A stretch of 64,000 nt of DNA, taken from Tetramitus jugosus (lineage: Eukaryota > Heterolobosea > Eutetramitea > Acrasida > Vahlkampfiidae). The notes below the pieces were generated by a model, which was given only the letters and a program-made list of their open reading frames with translations, did not search any database and had not been told where the DNA came from. Below, piece after piece: positions 22,554 through 32,946 of this stretch. Position 1 is the stretch's first letter; each line of letters starts with the position of its first letter. The stretch is taken from assembly GCA_937625935.1 (NCBI GenBank), contig OW569371.1, forward strand, positions 124,001-188,000, read 5' to 3'. The position numbers and the translations under genes were made by a program.

Positions 22554-22863
22554 GATTTCTTTGTTTGGTTGTTGGCAAGTTTGTTCAATGCAGAAAACCG
22601 TCCAATTTGAACGGCCTTATTATTTTAAAAAAATCCGTTCAAACTATAAATATCAGAATGTATAACCTTTCCGAGCACTGGTGACTGAGCTTCGAACCAC
22701 GTATTTTTGTTCAATTTGGCTATGGTCTGTTGTGAACGATTCACCAAGCACAGTGACATGCATTGTCCAATGTTTTGTCACTGTTTCTCTCTTGTTGAAG
22801 TGAGTTGATATCGAAGTGTGCCAATTGAACCACCAAAAAAAACAGAGCAAACCATTCATTCAC

Positions 22864-23337
22864 ATGTCTTCGCACAAATGTGTGTTTTGTTCCTATGTCC
22901 AGGATGAAACACCTCCAAGGCCCATCCTGTACCGCGATGATAGAATTCTCGTGTTTGACGACATTTCTCCCAAAGCAGATATCCATTTGCTTGTCATCCC
23001 GAACCAGTGCATTGCGTCCATTCATAGCTTATCTCCCAATCAAGACAGCATTGATTTGTTGACTCATATGCACTCTGTTGGCTATCGCTTGCTCATGGAG
23101 CGATTCACAAGTGCGGCTCAAGGCAAAACGGAACTATTCAAAGCTGAAGAGACAAGGTTTGGCTTTCACAAGCCTCCATTCAACAGTGTGAGGCACTTGC
23201 ACTTGCATTGCATGTACAATCTCAAGTGGTATCACGCATGGAGATACCAGGAACGTTTCCCCAATTTTATATCCGTGAACTGTCTCATCCAAAAGCTCTC
23301 AAAAGCTATGCTTGTCGGACGATCTGACTCGGTCTGA
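22864..23337 (+). CDS. HIT-family nucleotide hydrolase, HINT3-like
   Basis: 157 residues from the ATG at 22864. The earlier ATG at 22816 adds 16 residues with no domain value. The protein opens with a Cys pair (CVFCSYV), then the HIT core KADIHLLVIPNQCIAS, and the catalytic histidine triad reads SVRHLHLHCMYN. FGFHKPPFNS just before the triad is characteristic of HINT3-type members. The family hydrolyses adenosine 5'-phosphoramidates and similar nucleotide conjugates by a covalent His intermediate. It is complete and intronless, 310 bases from the divergent BPI-like gene. Confidence 0.9.
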   Translation: MSSHKCVFCSYVQDETPPRPILYRDDRILVFDDISPKADIHLLVIPNQCIASIHSLSPNQDSIDLLTHMHSVGYRLLMERFTSAAQGKTELFKAEETRFGFHKPPFNSVRHLHLHCMYNLKWYHAWRYQERFPNFISVNCLIQKLSKAMLVGRSDSV

Positions 23338-23525
23338 TTCCGGCACCAAAAATCAACGTGCGCAATCCAGAAGTTTCTCTTCCAACTTGCAAAAAAATCC
23401 CGAGCTTTTTTTTGCATGCCAAGCAAAAACAACAAAACACACATCCAACACAAGCAACAGATAAGGTGCAATCTCGTTGATATTATCAAAAATAATATCA
23501 AGGCCACAACAACATAAAAACAATC

Positions 23526-26500
23526 ATGCAACAACAGCAGCAGCAGAAGCATCACTTGAGGCACACAGCTCTGTTGCTTCTTCTTCTATTCATATTCACT
23601 GTTGTTGTTGTTGATGCAACAGTCAACTCAACTGCATACTTGAAAGCTGGTTCGAACAGTAATTTTGTTTTTGTTGAACAAGCATCAGCAGCAGATGCAC
23701 CGCGAGTCACTCAGATTCAAGTTTTTATAATTCCTCATTCGCATTGTGACCCTGGTTGGAAAAGTAAGTGTTTTCCTATTTCTTTCGTGTTATTGTTTTG
23801 TTCGTTCATAATTTAACTCTTTTTATGTTTGTTGTGTTTATTTGTGAATGATATGGTGTTTTCTCAGAAACTCTGGACACTTATTTCCAACAGAATGTGA
23901 CCAACATTTTGACCAATACTTTGAATGCGTTGGCCAGTGATCCAAAGAAGAGATTTGTTTGGGCAGAGACAGTGTATTGGAAAATGTGGTGGGAGCAGCA
24001 GACTCTGGCAACGAAAACCCTAGCAAAAGCTCTTGTACAAAATGGTCAATTAGAGGTAAGGCAATCAAATTATTGATCGCTTGTCTTAATCACACTTTTG
24101 TTAAAGAATGATTTTTATGATGAATGATGATAATGTAGTTTGTGAATGGTGGTTTCGTGATGCATGATGAAGCCACACCAGACTATATTGCAATGGTGGA
24201 TCAAATGACAGAAGGTCATCAATATCTAATGAAGACAATGGGTGTGAAGCCAAGAGTCGGTTGGAGCATTGATCCGTTTGGTGCGAGTCGAATCAATCCA
24301 GTGTTGAACAAATTGATGGGAATGCAGTATCATGTGATTAATCGAGTGGATGATCGATTAAAATTCGTATGTTGTTGTTAGTTGATGTTTGTTTGTTTGC
24401 CAGATGCAACCAGTCAAACAACAACAGATTTTACAATTGTGAATGAAAAAGCATTAACCATTCATTTGTAATTTCTCATTACTATCACAAAAGGAGTATG
24501 ATGATATACCGGATTCAGGTCAATATATTCGTGAGAAGAAATTTGAGTTTTATTGGTCAGGATCGCATAACTACTTGGACACGGCGAGTATATTTACGCA
24601 CATTTTGGAGCATCATTACTCTTCACCAGTCTATTGCCAGGATAACACTTGTTCTGGATTTGATTTTGAGGGAGATGCAACTGAGAATCCTCCAATTACT
24701 AGTCATAATATTGATGAGAGAGCAAGGTTGTTGGCGTCCATTCTTCAGAATACGAGTCTTTCCTATCGCACACGAAATATATTGGTTCCGTTTGGAAATG
24801 ATTTTCGATTCCAAGATGCTGAGCTTGAATTTAGTAACATGGATAAGTTGATCAAGTACATTAACGCTAATTCGAGGTTTAATATCAATATCAAGTATGC
24901 GACATTGAGCGAGTATTTTGATTCGGTCATGAAAGAGTCTGATTCGTCGACTTTCCCTGTGAAGAATTGGAACGATGACAATTTTGCAGACTATTTTCCC
25001 TATACAAACTGCTGGGGTAGTGATGTCGACATTTCTGGAAATTGTATAGCATATTGGTCCGGATATTTTACGAGTCATCCGGAATTCAAGGCATTTGTAC
25101 GTGCAGCCCAGCGACTGTCAAGAACAGCCGAGGCAATATTTTCCTTAGGTATCGCCCAGAAAGAAACCATACAGTATCTGGAAGAGAATTTAACTACATC
25201 TGCAAATCAAGGAGCATCTGTCTCATGGGATAATCTCTATCGAGGATTGAGCCAGCTAAGAGAAGCAGTTGCATTGGCACAGCATCATGACGCGATAACT
25301 GGCACAGAAACAGAAGAAGTTTTGGTTGATTATGTTGCGAGAATTTCAGCTGCCATGCCGAAAGCCGAGTTTCTCATTCAGCAGATGCTGTCATTCTTCT
25401 TAGTCAAGAACACGACGAGACCAAATCTTTCGTTTTCTTCTCATCATATCATGAACACTTCAATGTTCGAGGTAGGTGAGACCCAGGCTCCAGTTGTCAT
25501 CTTTAATTCATTGGGCTGGGAGCGCTCAGAGTATGTTAGAGTACCCGTTAATTCGTCCCAATTGGAAGTTATTTCTCATGACGCGCAACCCATTCCTTTC
25601 GATATTGTGAACTACGAGGATGGAACATATGATCTTTACTTCTTGGCAACTATCCCACCATTGGGATTCAATACTTACTTTATTAGAAAAACTCAGTATA
25701 CAGGAGAGCTTGTTCATGAAGGTAGAGGATATTTTGACGATGATAACAGCACTATTTCTCTGAATAACGAGTTTTTGGAGGTTATTTTCGGTCCTCATGA
25801 TGGAAATAATCCACCATATGTTCTACAGTCCATACGTAACAAGGTCACTGGCGAAGTCACCATCATTAATCAGCAGTTAATGCAATATACGAGCTGGAAG
25901 GATGGAGCATACATCTTCCGTCCAACAAGCGATGCTGAGCCGTTGCAGTTCGAACCAGAATATGTGTCAATTGAGTTATTCCAAGGAGAAAACGTGCAAG
26001 AGATACGACAACAACTCACAAACAATGTAACACAAATATTCCGAGTATATAATGGATTCGAGGATCCGGAAGTGTGCTTTTTTGTCGAAATGGAAACCAT
26101 TGCAGCAACTGCTAACAATAAGGAGTTAATTTCTCGATTCTCAATGTCAACAAATGGTACACCACCTGTTACACAATTGTTTACAGACAGCAACGGTTTT
26201 GAGATGACCGAGCGACCATTTGCGATCCGTTTTAATGATACAACCAAACAGAGTTTAATTGCTGGAAATTATTATCCAATGGTCAGAAGCGCATTTATTC
26301 GAGAATTGGAACCACATGGTACCCAGTTCACATTAATGGCACGACACTCTATGGGTGTAGCCAGCTTATCGAATGGTTCAATTGAGTATATGATTAATAG
26401 GAATAGTTTGACTGATGACGGACGAGGATTGGGTCAACCACTCAATGTTTCACAGCCGATATCGACAATCGTCCGATTTATGGTCGGTTCGCGCACTTTG

Positions 26501-27160
26501 TCTGAGGATCTACGACCTCGTATGGCCATGAAATTTGAGTATACATTGGATCAATTGTATGTTGTGACCTATGCGAACAAATCTGATGACTCGAGCAGGT
26601 CTGTTGTGCCTAATCAAGAACAATGGCCACAATACTATGTGTCTTATCAGAGTGCATTGAGTGCATCATTGCCTCAATCAGTTATGATTGCCTCGTTCCA
26701 GACAAGAGAAAACATCACTGTTTTTTCCAATACTACGCAACCTCAGGCAACCCCGTTACAATACTCCAAAGTTGTGTTGCGACTGCATCATTTATATTCT
26801 CGAAAGTCGAACATGTTGTACAGTCACAAGAACTCCATTTTCGTGTCCACGTTATTCGAGGGCAGTACTGTTGATATGACTGAAACTACTCTTTCCTTGA
26901 TGCATACTCTGAATTACAATGTTCCTGATGTGATTCGGCTGGAACCTGGTCAAATACGAACATTTGTAATGAGACTCAACAAGAATGGTCAGTTGACCAA
27001 CAATGTTTTCAGCTGGTTCCAGCTGGAATCATACTTGTTTGGTCTCGGTTCTTGTTTCTTTGGCATTGTAGTGTTTGTCATTCTGGCATACATTTTTGTC
27101 CAAATCACAAAGAAGAATCGAGCAGTAGAGGACGAGGAGGAAGATTATGAAGAGATTTAA
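23526..27160 (+). CDS. GH38 alpha-mannosidase, membrane-anchored at the C-terminus
   Basis: Four exons: 23526-23763, 23868-24055, 24139-24366 and 24494-27160. Introns of 104, 83 and 127 bases have GTAAGT, GTAAGG and GTATGT donors; the last acceptor could be 3 bases later. The product is 1106 residues. A hydrophobic leader (LLLLLLFIFTVVVVDA) is followed by the GH38 zinc-site motif IPHSHCDPGWKKT. Next come RFVWAETVYWKMWW, GWSIDPFG with the nucleophile Asp, and QHHDAITGTE. A helix near the end (CFFGIVVFVILAYIFVQI) and an acidic tail EDEEEDYEEI suggest type I topology. Golgi mannosidase II enzymes are type II, so this layout is unusual. Likely role: trimming N-glycan mannose in the Golgi or lysosomal system. 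Confidence 0.92.
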
Positions 27161-27270
27161 ACTGGTGTGGAACGCTAGTGCAAGGTTGGAGATAGATTTT
27201 TAGGTTGTGCGCAAACACATTGTCGAACGGAGAAGAAAGAAAAGAAACGAATTCTACTATTTACATATAT

Positions 27271-28566
27271 TTATTTTATCAAAATCCTAGATGGTTCATT
27301 GTGTGGTATGACAGCTTTCCTAGTGCTGTTGTTGTTTTTCGATTGTCTCTTTTTCTTGTTGTTCCGAGACCGGTTGCTGTTGCTATTAGTAGATGGAAAG
27401 TTGTCTGGCAAGGTCCACCAGCATCCCTTCTCCTCTTCCTCGACGATTTCTGTTTCCGAAGATGCCACAACAACTGGGTTTGAATCTGGTTCAGGCTGTT
27501 TGTCATACCTCGACGCTCCGGGCGATTCAGGTGTCCACGCTGAATGCTGAGAAAAGGTGTGATCATTGGTCGGACAGTACACTTCAAAACCGGTTCCCAG
27601 ACCAAAGAGAACACCATTGTAACCTGCCAGAGAAAATGGGTCATCCAGGTGAAAGAATCCCATGTCTTGCAATCGGAAGAACACTTGACCAGTGAGCACA
27701 GAGTCACTTCCTGCTTGATGAGTCAATCCACACGATCGTTTCACTCCAATTTCAGAAGCTAACTGATTGAGACCGCCGTTCTTCCATCCACCGACTCCTC
27801 CCATTTCACGCATCATGTGTTTCATGTCATACAACACTGGGAAGAACACTCGAAGCAAGTTCAAGTATTCGGCTTCGGATTCAGGGAGTCGGAGGCCTCT
27901 GTACATGATTCTCAACAAGTAAGCAAAGTCGTAGGCACCGTGGAATGATATCCAAGTGACCATTGAGTTGAAAAGCAATCCGAGAGAACAGAACATGTCC
28001 GAAAAAATTTCATGTCCAATTCCTTCTAATCGATGTCTCTCAAAGTCCATTCCACTTGTCTTCAACAATTGAATCGATGTATCCGCATAGAGATCTCTCG
28101 CAAGATCGAACTGGAAATTAAATTGCCAACAAATAGTGCGATCAGTGCTGTTGTCCGTGATTTCTGGAGTTTCAACTTGGTCATGGTCCGTACCGTAAGT
28201 GGTGAAACAAAGACCGAGTTGTATCATTTTCAAACAATGAACATTTCGCTTCAGGGCTTGATAATGAGGCTCGGATGGTGAATCATGTTGGACTCCTGGC
28301 TGAGAATGGCTGCGATGATGGTAGTTGGCTCGATGGACGACTCCTGGAAATTCAGTGTCAATCGAGATGGCAATCGGCTTACTCTGACTGGAGCACTGCA
28401 ATAGAAATTGAACCAGGCGATTCATTTCTTGGCAGAGATTTCCTGACCAAACATCAATGATCTCAATATTTGGTGGAGGATCGAGTTCTTGAGTGGCCGC
28501 TGCTATGTTACAATTGTTTGGTGGTGAGTCCGGTTCCGATGAGAGTGTGCTGTTGTTGTTATCCAT
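27271..28566 (-). CDS. CAF1/POP2 deadenylase of the CCR4-NOT complex
   Basis: Shortens mRNA poly(A) tails. Intronless, 431 residues. The DEDD nuclease motifs are present: SIDTEFPG (Asp and Glu), SFHGAYDFAYLLR (second Asp) and HQAGSDSVLTGQVFFRL (third Asp). NIEIIDVWSGNLCQEMNRLV at the N-terminus matches the family opening. It is longer than the usual 280-300 residues: an N-terminal Asn/Pro-rich leader, an insert near the first motif and a C-terminal tail of about 110 residues ending in a basic stretch. It converges on the mannosidase gene with 110 bases between the stops. Confidence 0.93.
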   Translation of the reverse strand: MDNNNSTLSSEPDSPPNNCNIAAATQELDPPPNIEIIDVWSGNLCQEMNRLVQFLLQCSSQSKPIAISIDTEFPGVVHRANYHHRSHSQPGVQHDSPSEPHYQALKRNVHCLKMIQLGLCFTTYGTDHDQVETPEITDNSTDRTICWQFNFQFDLARDLYADTSIQLLKTSGMDFERHRLEGIGHEIFSDMFCSLGLLFNSMVTWISFHGAYDFAYLLRIMYRGLRLPESEAEYLNLLRVFFPVLYDMKHMMREMGGVGGWKNGGLNQLASEIGVKRSCGLTHQAGSDSVLTGQVFFRLQDMGFFHLDDPFSLAGYNGVLFGLGTGFEVYCPTNDHTFSQHSAWTPESPGASRYDKQPEPDSNPVVVASSETEIVEEEEKGCWWTLPDNFPSTNSNSNRSRNNKKKRQSKNNNSTRKAVIPHNEPSRILIK

Positions 28567-29185
28567 AGTTTGGGTTTGTCCTTCACTTTTTTCTTTGATA
28601 GGTAACGATTCCTATAGTACTTGTTGGGAGAGTATTGTGACAATTTGTCTCTTCTGAGTTTCAACTTGATTGTATTTGTTTTTTGTTTGTTGATAGATTG
28701 GATTGTTTTTTGAAGGAACGCTGAAGTTGCAAACGGTTTGAGAAGAATGAACAAAAGAATATTGCTTTACAAAGGAAGATTGTATAATTAGATTGTAATC
28801 TACAAGTATGGGAAGATTCGAACGACCAATTTTAAGTGGCGGACAATTCAGAAACTGAGGAAGTTCAAAACGGAGTTTTTTCAAGAAAGAAGGTCATTCT
28901 GTGGGCTATTTCTCACTGCATTCTTCTGCTTCTCGATGCATCAAGCGTAGCAGAATTCAAAGAGAAGAGTTGCATCCTCTGTTGTTTACTTATGGAACCT
29001 GGATAACGATCCTGATATAGAGAGATGCTGAACAACGGCGTTTGTGTACACTGTGTGATCTTTCACCTGCCCTACAAACCACCAGAGTGCTCTTTCAAAC
29101 CAAATATGAGATGTTCCTGCTCACACATGTTTTGATTATAAACCCGAGTTTGGTCAAAAATGACAAAAAAATTTCCTTAATATCA
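28567..29185. other. Intergenic region between CAF1 and tRNA-Val
   Basis: About 620 bases. The left part is the CAF1 upstream region, and small AT-rich open frames are present on the minus strand (one of 90 codons at 28612-28884) without domain or codon support. I see no second tRNA and no snoRNA box pair. Confidence 0.5.
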
Positions 29186-29259
29186 GCGGTTGTAGATCAG
29201 TTGGTTAGATCGTGAGCTTAACACGCTCAAGGTCGCCGGTTCGATCCCGGTCAATCGTA
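29186..29259 (+). tRNA. tRNA-Val (anticodon AAC)
   Basis: Full cloverleaf by eye. The acceptor stem GCGGTTG pairs with CAATCGT (with G-U pairs) and the discriminator is A. The D-arm is GATC-loop-GATC. The anticodon stem TGAGC/GCTCA closes the loop TTAACAC, so the anticodon is AAC (Val, GUU and via inosine GUC). The T-arm is GCCGG TTCGATC CCGGT. There is no intron. The A and B boxes are clear, and a T4 run at about 29264 should end Pol III transcription. The ATG of the next protein gene lies only 49 bases downstream. Confidence 0.95.
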
Positions 29260-29308
29260 AATCTTTTCTTCTTTTGGGCGAACACACTTCGGGCATTCAA
29301 AAACAAAC

Positions 29309-30442
29309 ATGCAAGAACCTTCATTTTCTTGTCATCACCTGATAGATGATCATTCTGGAGGAATTAACTATATTGATTCGTTGAACTTGCTTTCATTGGT
29401 CAACCAGCCTCTCAGTCTCTCGGTTGTTACGCAAAGTACTTTGCTTTGTTCTTCTTCTGAATCACTCAGCAACAAACAAGAACAACAAGGAGCTTTATAC
29501 CTGTTGGCCAGTGCTGCGGATGACCAATGTATAAAACTGTGGCTCTATAGACAAGCCAATGAAACAACTTCCAGCATTTTAACTTGTGTTCACACAATTG
29601 AGAAGGCACATGATGGAGATGTCGAGTGTGCAAGGTTTTTCATTCATAACAAGGTTCTGTATGTTGTGTCATGTGCCTATGACATTACGTGTAAGATTTG
29701 GAAATTGAACGGATGTATTAATATTACGTGTGGTGATGATAGTGAGACGCAAGACATTGATCTTTCGCATAAGTTGGTCACGACTTTGACTGGGCATACG
29801 AGACCTGTTTGGACGCACGACATGGTTGAACACAATGGAACAATGGTTGTTGTAACAGGAGCCGTCGACAACAACCTGCAATACTATTCGAATGCGTTGG
29901 AGAAATCGACACCAGACACTGTTATGGTTGGTCATAAGAAAGCAGTGAGGTGTGTGCGTTTTTCAACCAACACCGCAGATCAGTTAACGTGCATCAGTGG
30001 GTCATATGACATGAAATTACTCGAGTGGAACGTTTTGGATGGCACTTGCATTCGTGTGTTTGATTCTTGCTTGCACAAGGCAACCATTACATTGCTGCAC
30101 ATGGAACTAGATAGAAATATTTTGTTTACGGGAAGTTTTGACTCAAAGGTTCGTTGCATCGAGTACGACAGTGGTAACTTGTTGCAAACCTACTCTGGTT
30201 GCAATCCCATCTTTGGTCTTTCTATCACGGACAAGTACATTGGTTTTGGAGGCTCAAATCGCACTTGGTACATGTTCGATCGGACAGATGATAAGCAACT
30301 TTGTGCCATTAAACTGAGCGATCTCAGTCACCGAATTAATGCTGCTGTTTTGCTACCAATGGATACAGTAGTATTCGCTCACGGCAGTACTATCTCCATT
30401 CTTAAAATTCGAGAGGAAACAAGCACCCAACATGTTGAGTAA
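29309..30442 (+). CDS. WD40-repeat protein of unknown role
   Basis: Intronless, 377 residues. At least five WD40 blades are visible, for example HDGDVECARFF...SCAYDITCKIWKL, then TLTGHTRPVWTHDMV and VGHKKAVRCVRF...SGSYDMKLLEW. The repeats cover most of the protein, and no other domain is present. WD40 propellers act as protein-binding platforms. I cannot tie this one to a known complex. It is followed after 54 bases by the coiled-coil gene on the same strand. Confidence 0.85.
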   Translation: MQEPSFSCHHLIDDHSGGINYIDSLNLLSLVNQPLSLSVVTQSTLLCSSSESLSNKQEQQGALYLLASAADDQCIKLWLYRQANETTSSILTCVHTIEKAHDGDVECARFFIHNKVLYVVSCAYDITCKIWKLNGCINITCGDDSETQDIDLSHKLVTTLTGHTRPVWTHDMVEHNGTMVVVTGAVDNNLQYYSNALEKSTPDTVMVGHKKAVRCVRFSTNTADQLTCISGSYDMKLLEWNVLDGTCIRVFDSCLHKATITLLHMELDRNILFTGSFDSKVRCIEYDSGNLLQTYSGCNPIFGLSITDKYIGFGGSNRTWYMFDRTDDKQLCAIKLSDLSHRINAAVLLPMDTVVFAHGSTISILKIREETSTQHVE

Positions 30443-30496
30443 ACATATGATCGAATTCACTGTTGAAGCATTCCAGGGCTGAGTGGGTTTCGACCT

Positions 30497-32611
30497 ATGA
30501 TGGGAAGAATGCAGAGGGGTGTAAAATATTGGTTTCAGAGTGACCATCCCCATAATAAAGTGGTTGGGCCACCTCGCCATAAACCAATAAGCCCGAAGTT
30601 TTGCGCGGGAACAGAAAAATCACAACAAAAAGCAAAACGGATGAAACGGTCAATCGTAAACGAAACTCACAAGCACTCTCAGAGCAGAAACGACTATAAT
30701 GAGGACGAGGACGAAGAAAATGATCAGTTAGCTCAGGTCGCTCAATCATTTATCGATGAAGAGGACAGCAGTGGAAGTGGTTTTTCTTCTTTTAACGTGT
30801 ATACGAATGCTAGGTTGGTTGCTTCTAGCTCTAAATCAGTTGCGGCAGCGAGTACTCCTGTCTCTATGAATCATGGAGGTGAAAAATCTTCTTCTGAGAG
30901 GAAACATTTTGATCCAAAGAGCTCTGATGCTCGTCATCATCAGAAAAGTGCCTTAGCTTTCACTCGAGATGATGAATACGATGAGTATGCTTACAACTTG
31001 GATGACCCATATGATATGAATGACGGTGAAACGGTTGAAAGAGGAGGAACTAACGAAGACATTGATGACGATGATGATGGTGACACGAGTTCTATTGACT
31101 CGAACATTGACGATATTCTGCAGTATTCCATTGATGACGCACCGTCAGGGACAGTGAACATGAATGAAATCAATTTTGAACTTCAGAGTCTACAAAGAAG
31201 AATAGAGACCAGCTCGTTAAAGACGCAATCGGGATCTCCAGCAACCATGACGGTCAAGAACTCTTCTCCACAACAACTGATTTCCAGCCTGAATCAATCA
31301 ACTACTACATCTACACCAACCACAACACATAGTTTTCCCGGCACCAAACGGTCTCCTGTTGTACCTAATACTCCACAACAAATGAATGAAAGAAAGGAGT
31401 ACGAATCTCAAATTAGAGAACTGGAGAGAAGAGTAACAGAACTGGAGGAAAAACTTCGAGTCTCGGAAAATAATGAACAACATTCGAAGGAAGCTTACGA
31501 TAATGAAGCAGAATTAACAAATCAGCTAAAGGATATTAACACGAGACTTAGTGTTACTATCAGTGCACAGAGTCGGCAAATTGATGTACTGCAGCAAGAA
31601 CTTCAAGTTCAGACTGATTCGAACAATCACAAGCAGCTTCTTGTTTCACAGTTGGAGCAACAAAACGCAATTAACGAGAAAAATTACACTCAGCAGCTCT
31701 CTGATTTAAAAAAGAAGTTACATAGAGCTGTGCAAGAAATTAAGAAACAGCGAGCCTTCATTGATCGGATTCGAGCAAATGAAATCCAACAAAAGAACCA
31801 ATTAGAGACTCAGAAATCGAACATCATCAACGAACTAAAGTCCACGATAGAAACTTTGAAAGCGAGCAATATTGAAATGGAGACGAGATGCAATTCCATG
31901 TTTGAAGAGAATTCTCGCCTACGAAAGGATCGTGCTGAACTGTTTGATGAACGAAATGCACTCGAACAAGACCGAGATAACAAGCAGGAGCAGTTAAGTA
32001 ACCTACAGCAAGAATTTAAAGCTTTCGAGACTGAATTTAGAAAGGTAAAATCCAAGTACGATGAATTCAGTAAGCATTACGCAGAGATGGTCAGAGAAAG
32101 AAAGGAGGAACAACACACGAGTGGTGGTTCTAGAAATTCCAGTAGGGAGTCGAGAGTAGCAGAGCGAAAAAGACCTCAATCAGCATCTGCGGCAACACAA
32201 AAGATGAGATCTCACCTGAACATTGGTTCTTCTCCAAGCTTTCAATCACAAGGAGACGTGGGAGTCTCATCAACTCAGATGAAATCGTACAGCGCTCCTC
32301 CAAAGGTTCGTACTAACTCTGCTCGCACACCAGCTTCAGAAAAACGAGAGAGTACCGAACAAGATATACTGGCCAACGATTCTTTGTTCCTCTCTGATCA
32401 ACCTCAGGATTATCTTGACATTCCATTTTACAAGGATACACGATACTTGAAACAAAAGTTATTAACTGAAAGAAAGAGAGTAGAGTTGAAGAATATAGAG
32501 ATTGCAGGCTTGAAGGAAATGTTGTACAAGTCGCAATTGAAATCCAAAGAGAAAACCAAATCAGCAGCAAAGAAGAGGATTCAGAATGAACTCTCTTCCT
32601 TGACACGTTGA
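30497..32611 (+). CDS. Long coiled-coil protein, unknown function
   Basis: Intronless, up to 704 residues; the start is uncertain because several Met codons follow one another near 30497. The N-terminal third is disordered, acidic and Ser-rich. From about residue 300 to 530 a long heptad-type coiled coil runs (RRVTELEEKLRVSENNEQ; KKLHRAVQEIKKQRAFIDRI). A short conserved-looking C-terminal part contains QDYLDIPFYKDTRYLKQKL and a second coil. This layout is common in centrosomal and basal-body proteins, but I recognise no specific family. The gene sits very close to the WD40 gene upstream. Confidence 0.75.
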   Translation: MMGRMQRGVKYWFQSDHPHNKVVGPPRHKPISPKFCAGTEKSQQKAKRMKRSIVNETHKHSQSRNDYNEDEDEENDQLAQVAQSFIDEEDSSGSGFSSFNVYTNARLVASSSKSVAAASTPVSMNHGGEKSSSERKHFDPKSSDARHHQKSALAFTRDDEYDEYAYNLDDPYDMNDGETVERGGTNEDIDDDDDGDTSSIDSNIDDILQYSIDDAPSGTVNMNEINFELQSLQRRIETSSLKTQSGSPATMTVKNSSPQQLISSLNQSTTTSTPTTTHSFPGTKRSPVVPNTPQQMNERKEYESQIRELERRVTELEEKLRVSENNEQHSKEAYDNEAELTNQLKDINTRLSVTISAQSRQIDVLQQELQVQTDSNNHKQLLVSQLEQQNAINEKNYTQQLSDLKKKLHRAVQEIKKQRAFIDRIRANEIQQKNQLETQKSNIINELKSTIETLKASNIEMETRCNSMFEENSRLRKDRAELFDERNALEQDRDNKQEQLSNLQQEFKAFETEFRKVKSKYDEFSKHYAEMVRERKEEQHTSGGSRNSSRESRVAERKRPQSASAATQKMRSHLNIGSSPSFQSQGDVGVSSTQMKSYSAPPKVRTNSARTPASEKRESTEQDILANDSLFLSDQPQDYLDIPFYKDTRYLKQKLLTERKRVELKNIEIAGLKEMLYKSQLKSKEKTKSAAKKRIQNELSSLTR

Positions 32612-32946
32612 TCATTATTGGTGTAAACTTGAGCTTACTCTACTTGTGACAACTTGAAACCCGTCTTTCTGATCCTCTACAATTTGTCACTCCTTTACTT
32701 GTGATTACAATTCAAATCTTATTAATTTCAGTCGTCACTGCTGTCTTGTTTCCAATAGATAGCTCATGAACTTAGTTAGACAGATCAATTCTTAGGTTCC
32801 GATAGAGATGATAATGGTTGGGGCTTTTCATTGCAAATTGAATGATATCAACAAGAGAGAAACGATAAAAGATGCCCCAGTTCATCACAACTCAGATTCG
32901 TTCGTTCTTTGTTTGCGGACAGATAAAACACCTCCAGATCCACTCT
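32612..32946. other. Intergenic region between convergent genes
   Basis: 335 bases of 3' flanking DNA between the coiled-coil and AAA genes. Nothing beyond AT-rich sequence is visible. Confidence 0.5.

Noticed and set aside
28801-28840. tRNA B-box-like gattcgaac on the minus strand
   Set aside because: No A box, no acceptor pairing and no anticodon arm at the right distance.
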